Positions 1 to 8,992 of a stretch of 16,778 bases of DNA are shown piece by piece. Below the pieces are notes generated by a model. It was not told the origin of the DNA. It worked only from the letters and a program-made list of their open reading frames with translations, and did not search any database. Every line of letters starts with the position of its first letter. The stretch's first letter is position 1. The position numbers and the translations under genes were made by a program. Source of the stretch: Blastocladiella britannica (Eukaryota > Blastocladiomycota > Blastocladiomycetes > Blastocladiales > Blastocladiaceae); NCBI GenBank assembly GCA_025349905.2, contig MU624933.1, positions 1 through 16,778 of the forward strand. Reading direction: 5' to 3'.

Positions 1-156
1 GTCGTGTTCGTGAGCAAGAATTCCATCAGCTTTTTGTGAATGTCATCAGCCGTGGATAACCTGTTTCCATCCTTTCATTCTCGATGACGACAGTGAATGA
101 ATTCGAGCTGCAGAAAAAAAAAATGTGTCATCTATTGTGAGCTTAAACAAAATTAA
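1..156. other. Left-edge non-coding or gene-end stretch
   Basis: No gene can be supported here. On the plus strand, frame 1 is open from the window edge to a TGA at 37-39 (12 residues). It could be the tail of a gene entering from the left, but it is too short to judge. The rest is the region downstream of the leftward Cys-rich gene that stops at 157. An A-run at about 114-123 reads as a T-run on that gene's strand, just past its stop. Confidence 0.35.
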
Positions 157-1190
157 TCAGCGAGAATTGGATGGTGCGAGCTCGGGCGGGGCCATGGATG
201 TCGGAGCGGGAGGTGCGGACGGGAGCACTGCCAGGGGAATATCACCGGCGCCAGTGGCGAGGGGGGAACGGATCGGCGTCGAGGCGGCAACAACCTCGCC
301 GCCACGGGGTGCAGTCGAGTACGCGGGCGGGGCATCGATCTGGGGGAAAATACGTGCAAAGGTCAACCATCCACTCTCAATAAATTTGGAGGATGAAGGA
401 GCACGTACGGATTCCACGACCACATCTGGATCGCGCGGCGCTGGTATCGCTGTCGCTGTCGCTGTCGGCGTCTTGGAAGTACCTTGCCGCAAGATAATAC
501 AACAAAAGGCAAAGCTAGCCAATATGAAAAATACTGCAAAACCGGGGGATATGAACCCGACATCGCTCGACGATCCTGTTGTCTGAGATGGGTTCCACAT
601 CCCATTGGAGTTGCCTGTCGGCATTGCCCAGACGGTTGTCGTCGATCTTGGAGGAAACGCCGATGCTGGACTTGGTTTCGACTGGCAAGTCCACGGAGAA
701 TCACTTGTCTCTGGCGGCCGACATAATAAACCGGGTACACAAGGGTTGAAATCGAGCGCAGAGCATGCCTGGAATGCGCCAATGGCCAAGCGGCACGAGT
801 TGGTTGCGGCGCTGCAGTAGGTTTGGGAGGCTGCATGATATGTGTCCAATTGGTCAAATCACTGTGAGTAAATGAGTGGTGCGGGGTGCAACGTACCGTA
901 TTCCGAGCACTTGTCGGCCGGCGGCGGCGGATTCTGTTGACTGTTGCAGATCCGCGGGAGGCACATACCAATGCTCGTATCGCAAAATAAAACATCTACC
1001 AGCAATGAGAGCACGGGTGAGGAACAAGTATAGATTTGATAAAAATGAAAGACCTACTGTTGGGAATGGTGCCGGTGTACGCCGGGCAGTCACTATCGCT
1101 GCGACAGCTGGTGGTGGTCGCGGCGGCAGGCGAGAATAGCGCCAATACGGCGACGGCGCAGGTGAGGGCGGGCGAGAACATGCTTCTCAT
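157..1190 (-). CDS. Secreted/type I membrane Cys-rich protein with cytoplasmic PPxY motif (hypothetical)
   Basis: Three exons on the minus strand, 1190-1058, 995-897 and 830-157, with introns of 62 and 66 nt, give 301 residues. The ATG at 1190 begins a clear signal peptide (residues 1 to about 24, ending SPAAA). The presumed extracellular part, about residues 25-166, holds 12 cysteines (29, 35, 49, 56, 61, 74, 83, 90, 100, 108, 114, 126). It starts with CRSDSDCP, a pattern like small disulfide-rich EB/Dickkopf-type modules. A Ser/Thr/Pro stalk leads to one membrane helix at about 169-191. The cytoplasmic tail of about 110 residues is Pro/Ala-rich and has PPAY at 245-248, a possible WW-domain (Rsp5-type ubiquitin ligase) ligand. 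The second exon was chosen because only that frame keeps the regular cysteines. Function is unknown; a surface receptor, wall sensor or adhesin is possible. Exon structure is fairly secure, the role is not. Confidence 0.72.
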
Positions 1191-1721
1191 TATTATACAC
1201 TGGAAATCAGCGCGTGCGAGCGAGGAGATTCATTTTGCTCTATTCTATTTGTATGCCACAAATGGTCACAGGGAGCCGCGACAGAAGGAAGCCAGGGCTT
1301 GAGGCCAAAATGGTTTCAGTTTTGATACACTTTATTTCATGGCGCCGAAGAGGACAACGAAAAGAAGGGAAGGACCAAGGTGTACATGCCGCCGCCGCCG
1401 CCGGTTCCGTCTTTGGTTGGTGAGTTGAATGGGACTTGATCCATTGACACCAACTAAACCCCCCTCGCCTTTACACTGGGTCCCCACGTCTTTTTCTTTT
1501 TTTCCTATACCATCTGTTTGAATGAAGCGTGCACTTTCAAATTTTTTTTATATGAATTTTCTTGAAGAAACGCGATCGTGCTTCAACGCATCCATTGTCA
1601 AGTTTTGGCGATGCGCTGATGGACGCGCACCAAACGAACCAGGCCCGGCAATTGGAACTGCTGAAAAGCAAGTGCGATACGGGGGAAAAAAAAAACAATA
1701 TATACACTAATAAAAGAAGAT
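1191..1721. other. 531-bp gap with conflicting weak coding signals on both strands
   Basis: This lies between the stop of the P5B ATPase and the start of the Cys-rich gene, both leftward, so it should hold a 3' UTR and a promoter. It also has coding-like pieces. On the plus strand, an open stretch with a Pro run (ATG 1386, MPPPPPVPSLVG) meets a GTGAGT donor at 1420. After a possible acceptor at 1567, a helix-like segment (SSFGDALMDAHQTNQARQLE) follows. The AATAAA at 1709-1714 is on the same strand. On the minus strand, 1444-1337 is a 35-codon ORF from ATG to TGA, followed at once by AATAAA (1336-1331), and a good-looking acceptor (cttttcag) lies near 1660. I could not assemble any of these into one phase-consistent gene. 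Confidence 0.4.
1388..1402 (+). repeat. (GCC)5 triplet tract
   Basis: Five GCC units lie in the ambiguous gap. Read in the plus frame starting at ATG 1386 they give a run of prolines; on the minus strand they give glycines in the 35-codon ORF. Such tracts can mimic coding bias, so they weaken the case for either reading. Confidence 0.8.
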
Positions 1722-4700
1722 TCACGCCCGCTCGTCCCCAACCTTCCTGTACCCGCCCGCGCTCGCACTATCTCTTCCACCACACCCATCGCCGGTATTC
1801 ATCCCAAACACTCTCGGAATCCACACCCGCTCCACCATAACCGACAGTCCGAAATGCATCGCCGCGACCCCCACCAGCACCACTGCGAACCCGGGTGGTA
1901 AGTGTTCGAGCTCGAACATTTCACCCAGTACGCCGCCGGTTGAGAACGTCAGGACGAGTGTCACGGAAACGAGAACAAAGACCACGGCCATGAACCATAA
2001 GTTGCGGTTGGACCGGTAGAGCCCCCCCGCGGTATAGCAGATGGCCGAGGAGATGTAGCAGAAACACGAGAGTCTATTATCATTACATGGTGTCTGTCAG
2101 AAGTGAAAAATACATTGAAGAAATAAAATGAAGAGGCGTACAAGAACACGGCGGTGTTTTCAAAGCACTGGACCGTGCGGTCTTCTTGGTTGGACGTGGG
2201 TGGGGTGTAGAACGACTGGAACCGCACCAGTTGTGCGATGGCCACCTAACATATCCAAACATCATTTAATATAAAGTCAACATAACAGAAGAAAAAAATA
2301 GGTGTACATACCTGAAAGACGGCTTGAATCACCACCGACAACGTGATCGACGTGGTCACCGCGGGCGAAAGCAACCGTCGGCTGGGCGGCCGCGTGGCCA
2401 AGGACGGAGCGGCCTCGGACCGGGCCATGGAAATGGCCAGCGGCATGATCAATCCAATGTCAATGAACAGGAACTGGGTGTCGCCCAAATTCGAGTTGCT
2501 GGTATACAGAACAGCTAGTAAATTTCATCGGGTGAGAATACAATTTAAAGGAGTGAAAGAATATTCGTACACATGCTAGTAGCTTGTAACAACGAGTAAC
2601 ACGCCATGAACTGGAACGCCGAGAACGACGTGGTGATCGCCGCCCTACCTTCCTTGATCAGCGACACAATGCACGAAATATCGTGCGACCGCGACGTGAA
2701 GGGCGCTGCGATCGACGCCTCGGCTTCGGATAACGACAACCCACAGTCAGAGGCCTTGAGCGCGCTCCCATCGTTGGCCTGGACATTTTTTTTAATGATG
2801 TCAGCTGACAAGAAAACGAAGAAATAAAACAAATAAGAACATACCCCGTCGCCAACAAACGCGGCAACATGGCCCAAGTCCTGCAACGCCTCGACGAACC
2901 GCGCCTTTTCCTCGGGCGACGCGCGCGCCAGGACTTTTACGTGTGGGAGCAGCCGGGTCGCGTAGGGCGACCCGAGCACAGCGTCGAGCTGTGCGCCTTC
3001 CATCACCAGCACACCGCTCGCACCGGCACCTTCAGTCGGCGAGGTAGAAGTTACCATCGCCAGCAGGACGGTGAGAGTGTCGAGCGCGCCGCTGGTGGTC
3101 GATTCCGGCACCGCCGCGTGATCAAAGTTGGTCCATACCAGCTGCTGCTGATCGTCGTTGGGCCCCTTGGCGGAGGGCGAGTAGACGGTCGCGCCACGAG
3201 AAATGATCCCGGAATCGCGCGCAACGTGCGTGCAAGTCGCGATATTATCGCCCTACACAACAAAAAAAAAACACCAATGAGCACACAAACATCTAAGAAA
3301 AGGAGGAGGAAAACGGACCGAAATCATCATGGTCCCAATCTCCGCCTCATGCAACGCGTCAATTGCCGCCGCACTGCCCCGTTTCATCCTGTTCTCAAAC
3401 ACCAGCAACCCCAAGTACGTCAAGTCTTGCTCGGCATCGTCGCGGGGCATGCGGTTAATTTTGGCAAACGTGACTCCCGGCATGGACCGCGCGGCGACCG
3501 CAAGCACGCGGTACCCTTCGTGCGAGAGCGCGGCGACCGTGGCTGTCAAGTCGGCGGGGACCGACCCGGAAGAACAGAGCGGGACGATGGCTTCAGGCGC
3601 GCCTTTCGTGTACACGGTGAACGGGCCCGCGCGCTGTCGTGCGACCACGGACGCGCGGCGTAAGGAAGGGACGAATTCGTACGATTTGACGGCGGCAATA
3701 TCGCCATCCGTGGCTGGAGAAGTACCGCCCTGGTGCAGTTGAGGTGGGGGAGAAAACGTCATCCCTTGCATCTCCTCGCGCATCGTGAACCGCGTCCACT
3801 GCAGCATCTCGACGTCCAGCAAGTCGCCCGTCATCTCGCCGGTCGGCAGCAGTGCGACTTCGTGGCAGCACGCCAGGGCCAGCAGTAACGTTGGCGCGCA
3901 CTGCCACAGCGTTTCGGAGTCACGCACCAAACCATCGGCATCATCCGAAGCAGGAGGAACAGCAGAAACGGAAGAGGCAGCAGGAGCAGGAAGAACCCCA
4001 AGCACCGCCAACGAACTCTCGGTGATCGTCCCCGTCTTGTCAAAGCACACGACCGAGACCACGCCCGCCGTATTGACGCGGTTGGGCGAGCTCGAGAAGA
4101 TATCCCGCCTGCGGAGCCGGCGCAACGCAAACGAGATTCCGACACTCAACGATGCTGGAAGTGCGGGCGGGACCACCACCGTCAACAAGTCCAGCGCACG
4201 CAACGCAATCATGCCCGGGGACAGACCGAGCCGCGAAAACACCACCACGCTGTAAATCGCCAGCAGGGTCGCAAAGAACGCCATGAGTTTCAGGAAATGC
4301 ATCGCGTCCGACTCGAGCGACTGGTCGTGCGGCCGCGGATGTAACATGCCCCTTACTAGCGCGCCTTTCGCGGTCTCGAACCCGGTGCGAAGCACGATTC
4401 CGACGGCGTCGTCGCGCGCACGCATCACGCGGGTCCCGTTGGCCAGGAGCGACCGGCCCGCGGGACCCGTCAAGTGCTCGTGGTGCGCCGCCAAGTGGGC
4501 CAAGTGCGCCAGCGAGGGAAGGGGAAGTTTGGTCACGGCCACCGACTCGCCCGTTAGCATCGACTCGTCAATCACGGCCGTGCCGGCGACCAGCGCAATG
4601 TCGGCGGGTACCGTGTGCAAGTGCGCGAGACTGAGCACGTCGCCCGGAACCAGGTCCTCGCTCTGCAACGTGATCCAGCGGCCGCCACGCATCACGGGCA

Positions 4701-5953
4701 CGTCGCAGACCAGCCGGCCCATTTCACGTAACCGTTCCAAGTTGCGGTGGGTCTGGACCGTGGTGTCGACGGACCCAAATACGGTGATGGCCAGGATGCA
4801 TAGCGCGTACTGGTAGTACTCGTCGATGGCCCACAGGATCATGGATGCGATTTCTGTTTTATGTTTATTTCGTTGGTTAGAATCATTGTATGATATATAT
4901 ATGTATTGGAAAGAACGCACGAAAGATGGTGAACGGGTGCAAGATCTCGTTGACCACCAGCTCGGGGATAGACCGGCGTGGGGGCACCGTCGAGTTGGGC
5001 CCAAACGCACGCAACCGCTCGCTGGCGACGTTGGGCGGGACCATGACGTCCTCGAGCTGCTGCTGGATGTGGGGCGATGGAGAGGTCGGGGACAGCGATG
5101 CAGGAGCAGCAGAGGACGGTGTCATCCAAGCGGGACTCTTCCAGTCGGCCAACGACGCAAACGCAGCCGTCAGCGGGTTCCACACGAGCCTCGCGCACCG
5201 GTACTCGATGTAAAACAGGTGGTACAGAATCGGATCGGCAACGTTCAGCAACGGCACCGTCACCAGGGGCACCAGGTCGGCCAGCCGCGCATGGACCGGC
5301 GCGTGCTGCAGGGGGACCACGTGCGTCTGGCCCCACGTGTTCTCGGCCAGCACCCACAGCGTCGATGCCGGGTGCATCGGGACCACGGACGGCGCGCCAT
5401 CGTCCACGGCATCGGCCCGGCACGCGCCCAAGCACGCCGACGAGTCCACAGCGTACACGCGCGTGCCGAACGTGCGTAACCACCATTGCGGGGACCACCG
5501 ACAGACGAGTGGGAGGAGGCCCAGCGTCAACACGGACCCTAGCATGTAGACGAGGCGGCGGGACAAGCCGCTGACCGTATACAGGGCCAGCGTCACGTGC
5601 AGGTCGTCGTCGGCGAAATGCATTTTCTGGGACCACGGGTCGCGGAGCCGGTGCCGTTGCGACGATGTGGTGGATGAGATGGTGTCACGGCGGCGGCGTT
5701 GATGACGACGTTGACGGCGGGGTCGGCCAGAGGAGGCGAGCGGGACCTGGGCTTCCAGGTCGCGCTCAGGGTCGTCCGTATCGTCATCGCCCGTTATATC
5801 GTCGTATTCGTCGTCCACGTCATTATCGACGGGTGGAGATTTCTCGGGACGATTTGAACCACCGCGAATATGAGATGACAGTGATGTGGCCAGGGACGAC
5901 GACGATGACGAGGCGGGATGGGCCACGGTCGTCGTGGGTTGGAGACGGGCCAT
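1722..5953 (-). CDS. YPK9: P5B-type P-type ATPase (ATP13A2/Ypk9 family), probable vacuolar/lysosomal polyamine or cation pump
   Basis: Seven exons on the minus strand: 5953-4921, 4853-3319, 3252-2845, 2778-2571, 2514-2312, 2245-2142 and 2073-1722. The introns are 56-68 nt and the product is 1280 residues. The ATG at 5953 directly follows an in-frame TGA. The N-terminus (about 1-110) is acidic then Arg-rich. Next comes the membrane-inserted segment with the family's LTLGLLPLVCRW-type motif (about 134-152). Catalytic landmarks are TGES at 445-448 (dephosphorylation), PPALP at 573-577 (the P5B form of the M4 ion-site motif), phosphorylated Asp616 in DKTGT, KGAPE at 761-765 (nucleotide domain), GDN at 857-859 and GDGAND at 990-995 spanning an intron. 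SLSEAEASIAAPFTS after it is a P5 hallmark. Family knowledge gives ATP-driven export of polyamines or cations from vacuole/lysosome to cytosol; substrate is inferred. The threonine of TGDN is Ser here. It shares a divergent promoter with the helicase gene. Confidence 0.93.
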
Positions 5954-6325
5954 TCAATAATTAAATGAAGGATACGATCCCGATCGTCGAATTTTGAAGA
6001 AGAATATTATGATAGGTATTTCAAGACTCTTTTTCAGTTGGGGAGCATGCTGGTTGGCCGGAGTGCTGGTCCAAGATTTGGTCGTGGTGATAGATTGGAT
6101 CCTCGGGACGGATGGTATTTACTGGTACGGCGTCCAAAATATTCAAACAGATTTCATGAGAGATGGAGAAAAAAAAAAAAAGGGACCGAGCCGAGCCAAG
6201 GAACGACCTTGAACCTCGGACGCCGCCCCCGCCAGACCACTGCCCGCGAGACAAGAACTGGGCGTCGAGCATCCCACCGTCGTCGCGCTCGGTCCTCTCT
6301 CCCTTCGGTGCATTCAATTCAAAAA
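5954..6325. promoter_or_regulatory. Divergent promoter region between P5B ATPase and IRC3-like helicase
   Basis: This 372-bp gap separates two genes read in opposite directions, so it must hold both transcription starts. It contains an A-run at about 6168-6181 and AT-rich sequence close to the ATPase start (5955-6020). No TATA box or named factor site is convincing. Both strands carry open stretches, including a hydrophobic plus-strand reading near 6030-6150. They lack a consistent start, and third positions in several frames are AT-rich, so I do not call a gene. Some of the right half is probably 5' UTR of the helicase. Confidence 0.55.
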
Positions 6326-8840
6326 ATGATTTGCTCGCATCTGCGATTTCTACTACCCCTGCGACGGTGCTCTGCCACCATTGCCGTACACTTGGTCGCC
6401 TCCACCACCGCGGCAAGAGCATATGCCGCCACACGCGCGCCCCCCTCCTCCTCCCCACTGGACGTTCTCGGTCGCCTTGATTTCAGCATTCGACCCACTG
6501 AGCCTGTACCACCGCCAATACAACAACAACAACAACACCTAAAACCACTCGAGCTGCGCCCGTACCAGCGCGAGTGCATAGATGCGACCTTAGCCGCGCG
6601 CGCCCGTGGTCTTCGCCGCATGGCCGTCTCGCTTCCCGTCGGGGCTGGCAAAACCGTGGTCTTTTCCACCCTGATTCGCGACTTGCCCGCACCGGTACCG
6701 AGAGCAACGAAAGTCCTGGTTCTGGCGCACCGAGCGGAACTGCTGGATCAGGCGGTGAAGCAGATCCGGAGGGCGTGTCCTGAACTTGTCCGTATTTATC
6801 TTATTGCATAATATGCATTAGTTTGATCCAAATGGGAAATGTGTAGAATGTGGTCCTGGACAGCGGCCCCGTGAAAAAGACGGTGGCTAATCTCGACGGC
6901 GTGGACGTGGTGGTGGCATCGGTGACTGCCCTGGGACGCACTGGGTCGACGCGATTGGCAAAGTACAATCCCAACGAGTTCAAGTGCATTGTGATTGACG
7001 AGGTATACCGTTTCTGCACATTTATTTACCTATTGAGATTGACATGACGAGATTTTAATAGGCCCACCACGCCGCCGCCGTCACCTACGCTCGGATCCTG
7101 GCCCATTTCGACGTGCGCAACCCGGCATCCCACGTAATGGTCTGGGGATGCTCGGCCACGTTGAAACGCGCCGACGCGCTGTCGCTCGGCGACGTCTTTG
7201 ACGAAGGTCCGTTTTTTTTGCTGTTACATATTTTCTCATCCATCCTCTTCATCCTCTCACACACGCGATAAAAAAAAAAAAGCAAAGTCATCTACCACCG
7301 CGGATTCCTGGAAATGATCCGCGACGGCCACCTGTGCGACTTCCGCGTGCACTCCGTGCACACCCCGACTTCCTTGGCCTCGGTGCCCTCGGTGCAAGGC
7401 GACTACGCCGTCGGCGCGCTCGCTCGCGCCATCAACACGCCCGAACGCACCGCGGCCGTGCTGCAAGCATGGCGCACCGTCTCGGACCAACGGATGGCCA
7501 CGCTGGTGTTTGCGGCCGACGTGCAGCACGTCGACGACCTGGTGGCGGCGTTCGAGGCGCAGGGGGTCGAAGCACGCGGGATTCACTCGCAAATGGAGCT
7601 CTCGCCGAAAGAACGAGCGGACCTGGTGCAGGGGTTCAGGGAGGGCAAAGTGCCCGTACTGGTCAATTGCGGGATTTTGACCGAGGGGACGGACTTGCCG
7701 AACGTGGATTGTATTGGTACGCTCACTTTTTTTGTTTTTTTCAAATGATGATGAGCTTGGAGGTACTGATAAACTAAACTAAAAACTAAAAAAAAAATTA
7801 GTGCTGGCTCGACCTACCCGATCCTCGGTGCTGTACCAGCAAATGCTTGGACGCGGCCTACGCTTACACTCGTCCAAGGCCGACTGTTTGGTCTTGGACG
7901 TGGTGGACCAGCACACCAAAGCCGATATTATCACGGTGCCCTCGCTCCTGGGCTTGACGCCCGAGCACACGGTCACCAAGGACACACTGTTCACCGACCT
8001 CGCTCAAACCACTGCTGCCGAGGCCGAGTCCGCCGAGGACGAAACCGAAGAAGATGGCGGGTTGTTGGACCAGTTGTTTGGCGACTCGGGCCTCATGTTT
8101 GAAGATGTCGTCAAGGCTGATCCAGCGGAAACGGGGGATGTACAGGTGGAACTGGTAGGCAACGCCGAGTCTATGGTAGCGGCGCACGTGCGCCGGGCGG
8201 CTGCAGCGGCCCGCCGGTCGGAGATCTACGGGACCGTCAAGTCGCGGTTCGACTGGTTCTTGCTGAAACCGAAAGTCCTGGCATTGCAGTTGCCGAGCCG
8301 AGACGAGCTGCGGATCGATTTTTCACAGGGTACGCTCACTTTTTTACACTTTGAGAGGCATTGAAACTGACAACAGGTATAGGAGCAACGGGACCCTTCA
8401 GGGTCGAAAAGCATTTTAAAGTGCTCAAACCCGACGGCTCCCACATCCGCACCCACCAGTCCTTACACACGATCCAGGGGGATTCGATCACGTCCGTTGT
8501 GGCCGCATGCGATACGTGGGTGAAATCCAACTTCAAGTCGCTCCATCACCTGGCATCGCGCGCATTTGCGGCGCGGTCGGGACCTCGGTCCGACAAGCAG
8601 GCGGCTTACTTGACGCGGCTCGGGTACTTGTCGCTCCCTGACGGCCGCGGCCGATCCAATGGGGAGCTGAGGGAACGGAGGGAGGCGCAGTTGAATGCGA
8701 TGACCAAAGCCGACGCGGCGAAAATCATCTCGATGGTGTTGGCGGGGACGGCCAAGGAAGGGAAAAAGATGTCGAGGATGGCTGAGAAGACGGCGGCGGC
8801 GGCGCGGACGCGGAGGGAGCGGGCTCGACGGTTGCTTTGA
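6326..8840 (+). CDS. IRC3: IRC3-like mitochondrial DEAH-box (superfamily 2) helicase
   Basis: Six exons: 6326-6787, 6847-7002, 7062-7206, 7288-7716, 7802-8329 and 8377-8840, giving 727 residues (yeast Irc3 is about 690). The start is the first ATG before a Leu/Arg/Ala-rich, acid-free leader (about 1-40) that fits a mitochondrial targeting peptide. A five-Gln run sits at 66-70. Helicase motifs in order are GAGKT at 106-110 (Walker A), LVLAHR (motif Ia region), DEAH at 205-208 split by an intron, SAT (motif III), TEGTDLPNVD near 387-395 and QMLGRGLR near 411-418 (motif VI). The C-terminal 300 residues end in a Lys/Arg-rich helix. Irc3 in yeast is a mitochondrial DNA helicase acting on branched DNA; the same role is inferred here. 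The acceptor of the last intron is ambiguous (8376 or 8382, both in frame), so the product may be 725 residues. Confidence 0.92.
6521..6535 (+). repeat. (CAA)5 tract encoding poly-Gln
   Basis: Five CAA codons encode residues 66-70 of the IRC3-like helicase, in the linker between the targeting leader and the helicase core. The tract is pure at DNA level, so it could vary in length between strains. Confidence 0.85.
7716..7732 (+). repeat. 17-nt exact repeat at two helicase donor sites (copy 1)
   Basis: The bases GGTACGCTCACTTTTTT at the fourth intron donor of the helicase recur exactly at 8329-8345, the fifth intron donor. The match covers the last exon base, the full donor and the following T-run. 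Outside it the introns differ. Confidence 0.8.
8329..8345 (+). repeat. 17-nt exact repeat at two helicase donor sites (copy 2)
   Basis: Second copy of the donor-site repeat at 7716-7732. Here it starts a short intron (8330-8376, 47 nt if the first acceptor is used). Confidence 0.8.
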
Positions 8841-8992
8841 TGTGGCCGAAGTGAAGTGAAGTGTCCCTTCCATTTCGGGATATTTTTTTCTCGCCCCTCT
8901 TTCCCACCACCGACCGCATTCCGCGTGGAATAATAGCACATAATTGGAATCCTTTGAATAGTCTGGCCTTTGATACGAGAGAGAACATCGCG
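8841..8992. promoter_or_regulatory. Short intergenic gap: helicase 3' end and SYG1-like promoter
   Basis: These 152 bases must hold the helicase terminator and the SYG1-like promoter and 5' UTR. The ORF of the next gene is open upstream to about 8861, but the SPX family starts at the MKF found at 8993, so this stretch is taken as untranslated. No exact AATAAA is present. A pyrimidine-rich block lies at about 8880-8910. Confidence 0.6.

Noticed and set aside
5994..6212. Hydrophobic plus-strand ORF in the divergent promoter (residues such as WLAGVLVQDLVVVIDWILG).
   Set aside because: It lies upstream of and overlaps the expected helicase 5' UTR, runs into a poly-Lys from an A-run, and no splice-consistent gene could be built around it.
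6038..6325. Upstream in-frame extension of the helicase (open from 6038).
   Set aside because: It would add about 96 Arg-rich residues before a normal-looking mitochondrial leader at 6326. No helicase homology or consistent codon bias supports it.
8861..8992. Upstream in-frame extension of the SYG1-like protein (44 residues).
   Set aside because: SPX proteins begin with MKFxKxL, which starts exactly at 8993. The extension has no ATG at its own 5' end and would bury the SPX N-terminus, which is normally free.
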